NCBI GenBank assembly: GCA_030523725.1
Contig: JAUNHV010000009.1
Coordinates: 1-60,395, forward strand
Direction of reading: 5' to 3'
Source: Synergistaceae bacterium
Lineage (GTDB): Bacteria; Synergistota; Synergistia; Synergistales; Synergistaceae
Length of the DNA stretch: 60,395 nt
Positions 17,395-24,906 of the stretch are shown here, one piece after another. The position numbers were made by a program, and so were the translations under genes. Under the pieces are notes generated by a model that worked only from the letters and a program-made list of their open reading frames with translations, was not told the DNA's origin and searched no databases. Every line of letters starts with the position of its first letter. The first letter of the stretch is position 1.

Positions 17395-17423
17395 TTGACT
17401 AAAATAATTAAAATAGATATAAT
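17395..17423 (+). promoter_or_regulatory. Promoter of tRNA-Leu
   Basis: TTGACT (17395-17400) and TATAAT (17418-17423) are separated by exactly 17 bases, about 30 bases before the tRNA. Confidence 0.82.
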
Positions 17424-17454
17424 CACGGACGTTGCACGCGTGTGCTTGTTACAT

Positions 17455-17539
17455 GCCGGGGTGGTGGAATTGGTAGACACGCACGTTTGAGGGGCGTGTG
17501 GGGCAACCCATACGAGTTCGATTCTCGTCTCCGGCACCA
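17455..17539 (+). tRNA. tRNA-Leu (GAG)
   Basis: 85 bases with encoded CCA and a long variable arm. The anticodon stem is CACGT / GCGTG around loop TTGAGGG, anticodon GAG. The acceptor begins GCCGGGG and ends CTCCGGCACCA. Confidence 0.95.
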
Positions 17540-17563
17540 TTAGAAAATAATCCCTCAAAAAAA

Positions 17564-17592
17564 AGAGAGTGTCTAGGCACTCTCTTTTTTAA
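17564..17592 (+). terminator. Terminator after tRNA-Leu
   Basis: AGAGAGTG and CACTCTCT form an eight-base stem followed by a run of T. It separates tRNA-Leu from tRNA-Arg. Confidence 0.85.
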
Positions 17593-17624
17593 TTCTATTA
17601 TTTACGCAACAAATTGTGCATTGT

Positions 17625-17701
17625 GTCTCCGTAGCTCAGCAGGATAGAGCGTTCGCCTCCTAAGCGAAAGGTCGGCGGTTCGAATCCGCCCGGGGACGCC
17701 A
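17625..17701 (+). tRNA. tRNA-Arg (CCU)
   Basis: 77 bases with encoded CCA. The acceptor stem is GTCTCCG / CGGGGAC and the anticodon loop is CTCCTAA, anticodon CCT. No terminator separates it from the amidohydrolase gene 28 bases downstream, so the two may be cotranscribed. Confidence 0.96.
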
Positions 17702-17729
17702 TTTTTTTATCATATTTTGGAGGTAAAGA

Positions 17730-18917
17730 ATGACAAACGAAGAATTAACCTCCCTTGGAGAAGCTCTACTCACTGAAGCCGAAAAGGACACAACTGAGTT
17801 AGTAACCCTACGTCGCACTCTCCACCAATTTCCAGAGCTTGCCATGGATGAGCACTTAACGGCAAGCAAAATTGTAGAAGCTTTGCAGGGCTTGCCAAAT
17901 GTTAGGCTGATTACTGGCTTCGCCATAGAAACCAGCGTCATCGCTATTATCCGTGAAGATATTGAAGGAGATGCCATCCTGCTGCGTGCAGCAATGGATG
18001 GAGAACAGGTGATGGAAGAAACTGGTCTAGACTTTGCTTCTTGCGATCCGAATGTCTGCCACTCGTGTGGTCACGATGCTGAAATGACAGCTCTTGTGGG
18101 AACGGTAAAATTATTATCACACTTTGCTGATAAATTAACAAAGCGAGTTGTCATTTTATTTGAACCTGCATGTGAAGGCAGAAATGGTGCAAAAACATTG
18201 ATGGAAAGTGATTTTCTCTCACACTTCGGCATCACAAATGCCTTTGCTGTCAACTGGTCGCAGGAATTTCCCTATGGCACACTTTGCCTCAGAGATGGAG
18301 CAATCACAGCAATTTCTGACAAAATTCATATTGATGTAATAGGCACAGCCGGACATGCGGCAGAACCTCATTTGGCAGTTGACCCTATTATGATCTCTGC
18401 AAATATACTAGTGGCAATACAGACAATGCTTGCACGAGAAATTGACCCAAGAGATGTGGCAGTTGTCTCCTTTGGCAAGATAGAAGCTGGCTCAACCTAC
18501 AATATTATTCCAGGTTTTGCAGGACTTTGGGGCACAATTCGCACCTTTAATCCAGATGTTCGCGACTTTGTACAGTCAAGAATAGAAACGCTTGCACCTG
18601 CTATTGCCAAGGCAAATCGTGGCATTGCCTCTGTGGAATACACCAGAAATTACCCAAATGTTTCAAACGACAAAGAACTAGTAAAAAATATAATAAAAAA
18701 AGCTATTCCTTTCTTCGGCAAAGAAGGGATAAAGTGGCTTGACCACCCAGTGCTTTCTGGCGAAGATTTTAGCTACATTTCCTCCGCCGTTCCGTCTGTC
18801 GTGATGATGCTCGGAACTGGCAAGGAATACCCGCTACACCACCCTAGGTATGACATACCAGAGAGTATGTTGACCTTTGCCGCAGCATGGGGAGCTTATT
18901 TACTTTTAAACGCATAA
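17730..18917 (+). CDS. M20D family amidohydrolase/peptidase homologue with altered metal site
   Basis: 395 residues, the usual length for M20D hydrolases, which cleave N-acyl or indole-acetyl amino acids. The fold signatures are clear: LRRTLHQFPELAMDE, HSCGHDAE, AGHAAEPHLAVDPI, GEDFSYI and HHPRYDIPE. C113, H115 and D116 of the CGHD motif are kept. Usual PAEEG reads PACEG, so the first Glu (the catalytic base in M20 enzymes) is C148. The usual LH ligand reads VNW, so that His is N175. CGHDGH reads CGHDAE. Activity is therefore uncertain. GGAGG precedes the ATG. It lies behind tRNA-Arg and before a strong terminator. Confidence 0.82.
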   Translation: MTNEELTSLGEALLTEAEKDTTELVTLRRTLHQFPELAMDEHLTASKIVEALQGLPNVRLITGFAIETSVIAIIREDIEGDAILLRAAMDGEQVMEETGLDFASCDPNVCHSCGHDAEMTALVGTVKLLSHFADKLTKRVVILFEPACEGRNGAKTLMESDFLSHFGITNAFAVNWSQEFPYGTLCLRDGAITAISDKIHIDVIGTAGHAAEPHLAVDPIMISANILVAIQTMLAREIDPRDVAVVSFGKIEAGSTYNIIPGFAGLWGTIRTFNPDVRDFVQSRIETLAPAIAKANRGIASVEYTRNYPNVSNDKELVKNIIKKAIPFFGKEGIKWLDHPVLSGEDFSYISSAVPSVVMMLGTGKEYPLHHPRYDIPESMLTFAAAWGAYLLLNA

Positions 18918-19010
18918 AAATTCTCAAAATTTTTCAAGATTTTCGGCTATTTTTTCTTTGTTATTACTGAATTATAAGTTTTTACTATGTGACATTTACG
19001 TTACATATAC

Positions 19011-19043
19011 AAAAAGACGCAAGATTAACCTTGCGTCTTTTTT
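19011..19043 (+). terminator. Terminator after the M20 gene
   Basis: AAAAGACGCAAG and CTTGCGTCTTTT form a perfect stem with a six-base loop, followed by T. Confidence 0.88.
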
Positions 19044-19050
19044 CTTTGTG

Positions 19051-19145
19051 CCATAAGTGCTCGGCTGTGCCTCGCTAACATAGAGGTGCGGATTACGTCC
19101 GCAAATATTTTTGATGCCTTGACAGAGCCAAGGCAACTACATGCA
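19051..19145. repeat. Cluster of small hairpins, REP-like
   Basis: Two short stem-loops stand in this non-coding stretch: GCGGA / TCCGC (near 19088-19102) and TGCCTT / AAGGCA (near 19114-19134). It may be a decayed relative of the inverted-repeat elements elsewhere in the window, but only the style matches, not the sequence. Confidence 0.35.
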
Positions 19146-19187
19146 TAAAAAAGCCTAGCCCCTCTTTAATTGAGAAAGGCTAGGTTT
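19146..19187 (-). terminator. Terminator of the small exported-protein gene
   Basis: On the minus strand, ACCTAGCC and GGCTAGGC-type arms close a hairpin that is followed by six T. Confidence 0.8.
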
Positions 19188-19203
19188 TGTAATATTACCT
19201 AAA

Positions 19204-19446
19204 CTAATAACCATAATACGAGGGGGGGGGGTCTACGGGCTCAGGAGAAGTTATAGTAACACCCTCAGGCATACCGCAGTTTGTGCAATATCCACTAGTT
19301 GTAGTTCCTATTCTTCCAGATGTGACATTGTAAGTTCCACAATAGCAACATGTCCAAATACCATAACCGTCTTGAGCTGCACAATATGTGGCACTGACAG
19401 AGCTCACTAAGGTTGCTAGAACTAAAGCTACCAAAAACTTTTTCAT
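19204..19446 (-). CDS. Small exported Cys-rich (zinc-ribbon-like) protein
   Basis: 80 residues. A signal peptide (MKKFLVALVLATLVSSVSA) leaves a mature peptide of about 55-60 residues. It has two CxxC pairs, WTCCYCGTYN and GYCTNCGMP, the spacing of a small zinc ribbon or a disulphide-bonded pair. The tail is Pro-rich, DPPPSYYGY. The ribosome site AAGGAGGTGA is near perfect, so high expression is likely. Ten consecutive C in the coding strand (19222-19231) encode the DPPP; a slip of one base would replace the last residues. The promoter region holds a TA repeat. No family is recognised. Confidence 0.7.
   Translation of the reverse strand: MKKFLVALVLATLVSSVSATYCAAQDGYGIWTCCYCGTYNVTSGRIGTTTSGYCTNCGMPEGVTITSPEPVDPPPSYYGY
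19222..19231. repeat. Ten-base G/C homopolymer inside the small gene
   Basis: Ten G on the plus strand (C in the coding strand). One extra C would change the tail to DPPPLVLWLLV then stop. One fewer would read past the normal stop into downstream DNA. Tracts of this length are known slippage sites. Confidence 0.85.
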
Positions 19447-19504
19447 AATAAACTCACCTCCTTAAAATTAATTTAACTTACAAGAAATTTCATATGGTGC
19501 ATCG

Positions 19505-19529
19505 AGTATATATATATATATATTGTCAA
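19505..19529 (-). promoter_or_regulatory. Promoter with a TA-repeat spacer for the small exported gene
   Basis: On the minus strand TTGACA (19524-19529) and TATACT (19505-19510) are only 13 bases apart. The spacer lies in a TA dinucleotide run, so the distance would change by two bases per repeat unit. Confidence 0.4.
19507..19522. repeat. TA dinucleotide repeat, eight units
   Basis: Eight TA units lie between the TTGACA box and the start of the small exported gene. It is the second simple-sequence repeat linked to this gene. Confidence 0.8.
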
Positions 19530-19563
19530 TCATTTTTTACCCAACATTTTTTTTGCCATAAAC

Positions 19564-19592
19564 TTGCAAGATTCTGCACTTTGCCATATAAT
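19564..19592 (+). promoter_or_regulatory. Promoter of argC
   Basis: TTGCAA (19564-19569) and TATAAT (19587-19592) are separated by 17 bases, about 43 bases before the argC start. Confidence 0.72.
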
Positions 19593-19634
19593 TCGCCATT
19601 ATTTATTGCAAATTAGATTTAAGGAGTGGAATAA

Positions 19635-20579
19635 ATGTCAGAAAACAAAAAGAAAGTTTTTATTGACGGACGTGTCGGCACAACGGGACTACGCATTTAC
19701 GAGAGGTTAGAAGAACGCAATGATCTTGAGCTTCTCGCTCTTTCAGAAGAAATGAGAAAAGACCCCGTAGCAAGAAAAGAAATTTTAAACAAGGCAGATA
19801 TAGCATTTCTTTGCTTGCCTGATGATGCCGCAAGAGAATCTGTGTCTATGATAGAAAATCCTAACACGGTGGTGATAGATACCTCAACCGCTCACAGAAC
19901 AAACGAAGGTTGGTGTTATGCTTTTCCAGAGCTCTCCGAGGACTTTACAGCACGGCTTAAAACTGCAAAAAGAATTGCTGTTCCCGGTTGCCACGCAAGC
20001 GGTTTTATTGGTCTTGTCTATCCTTTAATTGAAGCAGGCGTTGTGTCACGCGACACACTTTTAACTTGTCATTCAATTACCGGTTACAGTGGCGGTGGGA
20101 AGAAAATGATTGCGCAGTATGAGGACAAGGACAGAGACTCCTTGCTCTCTGCACCTCGCCAATATGGACTCACACAAAATCACAAACACCTAAAGGAAAT
20201 GGTGGCAATAACAGGCGTTAGTAACGCCCCTATATTCTGTCCAATCGTTTCTGATTTTTATAGCGGTATGGTTGTAACTGTGCCACTTTTCGCAAAAGAT
20301 TTGAAGAACGGCGCAACGATAGAAACAGTGAAGGAAATTTATAAGAAAAAATACACAGGACCTATTGTTACCTATACCGACCGTGCTGATGATGACGGAC
20401 TAATTTCCGGACTTGGGCTTGCATTCAAAGATTCCATGGAAGTTTCCGTGTTTGGAAATGAAGATAGAATTTTGCTCATTGCACGTTATGACAATTTAGG
20501 AAAGGGCGCAAGCGGTGCTGCCATTGAAGCACTGAATTATGTGCTTGGCGTTGCCCAAACAACAGGACTAAATATTTAA
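19635..20579 (+). CDS. argC: N-acetyl-gamma-glutamyl-phosphate reductase, type 2
   Basis: 314 residues, the shorter form of ArgC. It reduces N-acetylglutamyl phosphate to the semialdehyde in arginine synthesis. The N-terminus VFIDGRVGTTGLRIYERLE is the NADP loop of this less common form, and C119 in VPGCHASGF is the catalytic cysteine. AAGGAGTGG precedes the ATG. The next two pathway enzymes, argB (32098) and argD (35358), lie 11-15 kb downstream on the same strand with other genes in between. No argJ, argA or argF is visible. Confidence 0.9.
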   Translation: MSENKKKVFIDGRVGTTGLRIYERLEERNDLELLALSEEMRKDPVARKEILNKADIAFLCLPDDAARESVSMIENPNTVVIDTSTAHRTNEGWCYAFPELSEDFTARLKTAKRIAVPGCHASGFIGLVYPLIEAGVVSRDTLLTCHSITGYSGGGKKMIAQYEDKDRDSLLSAPRQYGLTQNHKHLKEMVAITGVSNAPIFCPIVSDFYSGMVVTVPLFAKDLKNGATIETVKEIYKKKYTGPIVTYTDRADDDGLISGLGLAFKDSMEVSVFGNEDRILLIARYDNLGKGASGAAIEALNYVLGVAQTTGLNI

Positions 20580-20647
20580 AAGAAATTTGTTACAAGATAA
20601 AAGAGCAGTTACACAATTTTAACATTCCTATATTTGGAGGCTTTACA

Positions 20648-22471
20648 ATGAAAAAGTTTTTGTTAGCATTCTCTTTATTGATGTTAGTGTTATGCCAAAA
20701 TGTCGCATTAGCAAACAATGCTAAAATTATAGACAGAGTCAACAACCCTGCAGATGTTAAGAAATTATCCATTGAACAATTAGACCTCTTGGCAAAAGAT
20801 GTTCGTGAAGGAATTCTAAACCGTGCAAATCTCACCGGAGGACCTTTGTCTGCAGAGCTAGGAATGGTGGAAGCCACCATTGCCTTGCATTATGTGTTTG
20901 ACTCCCCTATTGATAAATTTGTTTTTGACACTTCTCACCAAATTTATACACATAAAATGCTTACTGGCAGGAAAAAAGGATTTTCCGACCCACTGCATAG
21001 TAACATCGGCATAACTTCAAACCAACATGAAAGTAAACACGACTTTTTCATTTTGGGGCACACCTCAACTTCCCTCAGCCTTGCTGGTGGTATGGCTAAA
21101 GCAAGAGATTTAAAGGGCGAAAAATATAACATCGTAGCAATTATCGGTGACGGCTCCTTGTCCGGAGGAGAGGCACTCGAGGGATTAAGCACCGGTGCCA
21201 CCTTGAACAGTAATTTCATCATCGTTGTGAATGACAATAACATAGCCATTGCGCCAGTCAATGGTGGATTATATGCAGGGCTTACCGATTTAAGACTTAC
21301 TAACGGTAAATCTGACAAAAATATCTTCAAGATAATGGGTTATGACTATTATTACTTGGAAAACGGTAACAACATTGCAGATTTAATTAAAATCTTCAAA
21401 CAAGTAAAAGACACACCAAAACCCACGGTAGTCCACATACACACCATTAAGGGTAAGGGCTATGAACCGGCAGAAAAAGATCCGGAAAAATATCATGTAG
21501 TTGCTCCACATACACTTGATAACAATGGAGCTAGTAAGCCAAAACCAGAAACATATATGTCTGTAACTGCTGATTATTTACTGGCAAAAAAGAAGAAAGA
21601 TAACAGAATAATCGCCATAACTCCTGCGACACCAGATGTTTTTGCCTTTACACCTGAGCTCAGAAAACAAATGGGGAAAAATTATATGGATGTTGACATC
21701 GCAGAACAAAATGCCTTGGGCTATATTGCAGGACTGGCAACAAATGGAGCTAAACCTATTCTTGGAGTAAAGGGATCATATATCCAAAGAGGATATGACC
21801 AAATTGCAGAAGATATTGCAATTAACAATGCACCAGCTACAATCTTAGTCTTTGTAGAAGGAATTTCAAACTGGGACGCAGCTCATTGCGGAACCTTTGA
21901 TATCCCATTGATATCCAACATTCCAAATATTGTTTATCTTGCGCCAACTTCAAAAGAAGAATATCTTGCTATGCTCGATTGGTCAGTTGAACAAAATAAA
22001 TATCCAGTGGCAATTAGAGTTCCTTATAGACCGACTGTTTCAACTGGCAAAAAGGACACAACAGACTATTCAAAATTAAACAAATATAAGCTAACACACA
22101 AGGGCGAAAAAATTGCAATAATCGGTGCAGGAAGTTTTTATCGCCTTGCACTTGAAACAAAAGAAGAGATAAAAAAGCAACTGGGGTTTGATGCAACCGT
22201 AATTAACCCCGTTTATTTAACCGGCATTGATGAAGATTTGCTAAACAAATTAAAAGCAAATCACAATATTGTAATAACCTTGGAAGACGGATGTCTTGAC
22301 GGCGGTTTTGGTGAAAAAATTGCAAGGTTTTACGGCAATTCTGATATGAAGGTATTAAACTATGGGGCAAAGAAAGAATTTACACACTATGTCCCCTTGC
22401 AGGAATCATTACAAAAATACCATTTAACAAAGGAACAAATTACAGAGGACGTCAATCAACTAATAAAATAA
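20648..22471 (+). CDS. DXS-like thiamine-diphosphate enzyme with an N-terminal signal peptide
   Basis: 607 residues. It aligns throughout with 1-deoxy-D-xylulose-5-phosphate synthase: DRVNNPADVKKLSIEQLD, LGMVEATIALHYVFDSPID, HQIYTHKMLTGRK, GHTSTSLSLAGGMAKARDL, the ThDP motif GDGSLSGG (167-169 = GDG) ending at NDNN (N197), GKGYEPAEKDPEKYHVV, DIAEQNALGYIAGLA, IQRGYDQIAEDIAI and AAHCGTFD. Two features set it apart. Residues 1-22 (hydrophobic LLAFSLLMLVL, cleavage after ALA) form a clear Sec signal peptide. The catalytic His of the DXS SGGH motif is P66 (LTGGPLS). The segment after NDN is also shorter than in DXS. GGAGG precedes the ATG. Location outside the cytoplasm and a different substrate are inferred. 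Confidence 0.8.
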   Translation: MKKFLLAFSLLMLVLCQNVALANNAKIIDRVNNPADVKKLSIEQLDLLAKDVREGILNRANLTGGPLSAELGMVEATIALHYVFDSPIDKFVFDTSHQIYTHKMLTGRKKGFSDPLHSNIGITSNQHESKHDFFILGHTSTSLSLAGGMAKARDLKGEKYNIVAIIGDGSLSGGEALEGLSTGATLNSNFIIVVNDNNIAIAPVNGGLYAGLTDLRLTNGKSDKNIFKIMGYDYYYLENGNNIADLIKIFKQVKDTPKPTVVHIHTIKGKGYEPAEKDPEKYHVVAPHTLDNNGASKPKPETYMSVTADYLLAKKKKDNRIIAITPATPDVFAFTPELRKQMGKNYMDVDIAEQNALGYIAGLATNGAKPILGVKGSYIQRGYDQIAEDIAINNAPATILVFVEGISNWDAAHCGTFDIPLISNIPNIVYLAPTSKEEYLAMLDWSVEQNKYPVAIRVPYRPTVSTGKKDTTDYSKLNKYKLTHKGEKIAIIGAGSFYRLALETKEEIKKQLGFDATVINPVYLTGIDEDLLNKLKANHNIVITLEDGCLDGGFGEKIARFYGNSDMKVLNYGAKKEFTHYVPLQESLQKYHLTKEQITEDVNQLIK

Positions 22472-22488
22472 AGAACAAACTTTTATAA

Positions 22489-22541
22489 ATAAGCGACTAA
22501 TTTGGAATTGAATACAAAAAATTCTAAATTAGCCGCTTTAA
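22489..22541 (+). terminator. Terminator after the DXS-like gene (repeat unit copy 1)
   Basis: Arms 22491-22509 and 22520-22538 (AAGCGACTAATTTGGAATT and its near complement) form a long stem followed by TTTAAT. It closely resembles the terminator at 31947-32000. Confidence 0.8.
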
Positions 22542-22575
22542 TATTGTAAATTAAAAATTTATGCTAAAACACACG
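22491..22575. repeat. Terminator-promoter unit, copy 1
   Basis: This 85-base unit holds a hairpin beginning AAGCGACTAATTTG and an extended -10 promoter ending CTAAAACACACG. A similar unit, in the same orientation, is at 31949-32035. The two flank the surface-modification genes. Confidence 0.7.
22544..22570 (+). promoter_or_regulatory. Extended -10 promoter of the surface-modification operon
   Basis: TTGTAA (22544-22549), 15 bases, then TAAAAC (22565-22570) preceded by TGC. Related promoters precede the genes at 27061 and 32098. An ATG in this -10 box (22561) is in frame with the gene but is not a plausible start. Confidence 0.55.
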
Positions 22576-22605
22576 ACTATTAGCGGATTTTTGAAGGAAA
22601 TAACA

Positions 22606-23754
22606 ATGGAAAAGAAAAGACTTGCATTTATTGATTACGGAAAAGCATTGGCGATATTATTTGTGCTAACTGCCCATTTGGAATTAGAGATTTTCTTGCA
22701 GTTAGTGCTATTTACAATGCCTATGTTTTTTATCACGTCTGGTTATACATTGAATATAAAAAACACAACTCTTTGTGAGTTTGTACGTTCCAAATTTAAG
22801 CGACTTATTCTCCCTTTTTGGTACGTGATGTTGCTAGACATTCCTCTTGAAATAGCAAGGGCGTATTTCTTCAAATATGGCTCATATAAGGTAGCATTGC
22901 CTGCGTTGTTAAGCACGATATATGGTTCTGCGGGAAAACTGCCAAATGTGTTTGGTCTAGGTAAACTAATGACGATATGCATACCATATAAGACACAACT
23001 GCCTTTTACGGTTGATATTATCCTGCCGGCTAATTGTCACCTATGGTTTTTGCCGGCAATGTTTACTGCTAGCATCTTGTTTTTTGTCCTAATAAAGCAC
23101 TACAGAAACAAAAAATTTGCATTGGTCACCTTTTCACTTTTGTTCCTTCTGATTGCAGGTATAGAGTCCCTTGATGGCGTGCCGCAATTACCATATGGTC
23201 TAGGGCGAGGGTTTGTAGGTGCGGTATTTATGCTCTTAGGTTATAAATTAAAGGAAATAGCATTCTTTGAAAAAAGCAGTGTCTGGACTAAGCTAATTGT
23301 TCTTATTGCTACTTCTTCCGTTTCTCTCATATTCATTTTTGGCTTAAACATTCGAGGAGGCGGAATGATAAAAAGCAATTACGGTCCCTATGGAATATGG
23401 AGTTCATATATGACCTTTGTAGCGGGGGCTTGTGCCAGTGTGGCTGTTTTGATATTATGCAAAATCTTAGAAAAGTTTAGGATTGGTGTAGTAGAGCAGG
23501 TATTCTCTGCAATTGGACAGAATACAATGACACTATACCTATGGCAGTTTTTCTTTTTTTCCGTAATGGAAGGTCTATATCTTAAAATTCCTGGGAAAAA
23601 AGCAGCACCAGATATATTTTTTATGGAAATGATACCACATGAAGATATGTGGTATAACATTATTGAACTGGTGGCGTTTGTTGCCACAATTTTGCTCATA
23701 GAACGGATTCGTAAGCAAAGAAGTTTTAGTAAAGGAATGGAAGAAAAATTATGA
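22606..23754 (+). CDS. Acyltransferase family 3 membrane protein
   Basis: 382 residues with about ten hydrophobic segments. The N-terminal KKRLAFIDYGKALAILFVLTAH is the start typical of acyltransferase-3/fucose 4-O-acetylase-like proteins. These move acyl groups across the membrane onto surface sugars. The ATG at 22606 (with GAAGGA upstream) is preferred over 22561, which lies in the promoter. The stop overlaps the next start (ATGA), so the pair is coupled. It is the first gene of the surface-modification island. Confidence 0.75.
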   Translation: MEKKRLAFIDYGKALAILFVLTAHLELEIFLQLVLFTMPMFFITSGYTLNIKNTTLCEFVRSKFKRLILPFWYVMLLDIPLEIARAYFFKYGSYKVALPALLSTIYGSAGKLPNVFGLGKLMTICIPYKTQLPFTVDIILPANCHLWFLPAMFTASILFFVLIKHYRNKKFALVTFSLLFLLIAGIESLDGVPQLPYGLGRGFVGAVFMLLGYKLKEIAFFEKSSVWTKLIVLIATSSVSLIFIFGLNIRGGGMIKSNYGPYGIWSSYMTFVAGACASVAVLILCKILEKFRIGVVEQVFSAIGQNTMTLYLWQFFFFSVMEGLYLKIPGKKAAPDIFFMEMIPHEDMWYNIIELVAFVATILLIERIRKQRSFSKGMEEKL

Positions 23755-24845
23755 TGAAAGAACCCTGCAACACAGGAAGACAACTTAACATAGATGTAGC
23801 TAAATGCTACGAAATTGTTGCTATGATATTAGTTCACTCGTTAGTATTTTTGGGAGTAAATGTTGAAACAGGCTTCGGCTATGTTGCAGATTTGTGGATA
23901 GGGGGCTTTATGGGAGCTCCTGTCTTTGTTGTTTGCATGGGGGTGGGCTTAGCCTATTCCAGAAATAACAGCCCAAAAACGATTATCTCACGTGGTGCAT
24001 TTCTTCTACTTGCCGGATATATCTTGAATTTTCTTAGGACGACACCCTTAGCTCTTTCATTTTTCTTAAGGGGTTTATTCATGGAACATCTGAAGATGAT
24101 TACAAACCTTTTGTTAGCGGGAGATATCTTTCAATTTGCAGGGCTTGCTTTAATTTTTTTTGGCATACTTCGGCATATCAAGTTGCGGGATATTTCGATT
24201 CTCATTTTAAGCATTATATTCTCCCTCTGTGCAACGATGATTCCAACATTAAGAGCTCAAGGACTCATGGTTAGTGAAGCTGCCGGCTTGGTTATACTGT
24301 TTGCTGTCGGTAAGTTTCCTGCTGGGTCTTTCCCGTTAGCAACTTGGTTTATCTTTGTGGCTTTTGGCTATTGGTTTGGTAATAAGTTGAGAAACATCAA
24401 GAATCTAGATCGTTTTTATTTAACTATTGCCTTTCCCTGCCTTTTTATTTGCATCATCGGAGTGTTGTTTGAATACCGTTACGGTATAAACATGATGAAA
24501 GATGAGCTAGGTTACCATCACATGATACTGACAGATGCGGTTCTTTGTCTGTGTTATTGCATGTTTAGCTTTTCTTTTCTCCACTTTGTATCAAAGCTTT
24601 TTTCGCTAAAGCTAAAGACCTTGTGCATGACCATGAGCAATGCGCTAAATATCATATACCTAATACATTGGGTGCTCGTTGCGTGCATAATGGCTGTTGT
24701 CGCTGAGCGTCACATTCCTCTTCTAGCCATAATCGGGATTGCATTGTTTGTTTTGGTTATTTCAACTTGGCTTGGTATTAGGGCTAAAAAAGCAATTCAT
24801 GACCATCCAAAGAAATTTCAAAGGTCAATCCTGCGATACCTCTAA
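23751..24845 (+). CDS. HGSNAT-like (DUF1624-type) membrane acyltransferase
   Basis: 364 residues with about ten hydrophobic segments. The N-terminal LNIDVAKCYEIVAMILVHSL resembles heparan-alpha-glucosaminide N-acetyltransferase-like proteins. YLIHWVLVACIMA near the end matches the last helices of this superfamily. It probably acetylates or otherwise acylates a surface glycan. It overlaps the preceding acyltransferase by four bases. Confidence 0.65.
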   Translation: MMKEPCNTGRQLNIDVAKCYEIVAMILVHSLVFLGVNVETGFGYVADLWIGGFMGAPVFVVCMGVGLAYSRNNSPKTIISRGAFLLLAGYILNFLRTTPLALSFFLRGLFMEHLKMITNLLLAGDIFQFAGLALIFFGILRHIKLRDISILILSIIFSLCATMIPTLRAQGLMVSEAAGLVILFAVGKFPAGSFPLATWFIFVAFGYWFGNKLRNIKNLDRFYLTIAFPCLFICIIGVLFEYRYGINMMKDELGYHHMILTDAVLCLCYCMFSFSFLHFVSKLFSLKLKTLCMTMSNALNIIYLIHWVLVACIMAVVAERHIPLLAIIGIALFVLVISTWLGIRAKKAIHDHPKKFQRSILRYL

Positions 24846-24906
24846 AAGCTAAATAGCATAAAACAATTTTACTTGTTAACACATAAAAAGAAGGAGATGA
24901 TATCAT

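Noticed and set aside
19047-19140. Fourth copy of the inverted-repeat element family
   Set aside because: GCCATAAG and small hairpins recall elements A-C, but no matching right end is present. It is listed only as a hairpin cluster.
20648-20720. Lipobox in the DXS-like signal peptide (LVLC)
   Set aside because: The residue before the Cys is Leu, where lipoboxes need Gly, Ala or Ser. The ALA site further on fits ordinary signal peptidase.
22561-22605. Earlier start of the first acyltransferase at 22561
   Set aside because: That ATG belongs to the extended -10 box (ATGCTAAAAC), which is shared with two other promoters. The start at 22606 has a ribosome site and gives the usual N-terminus.
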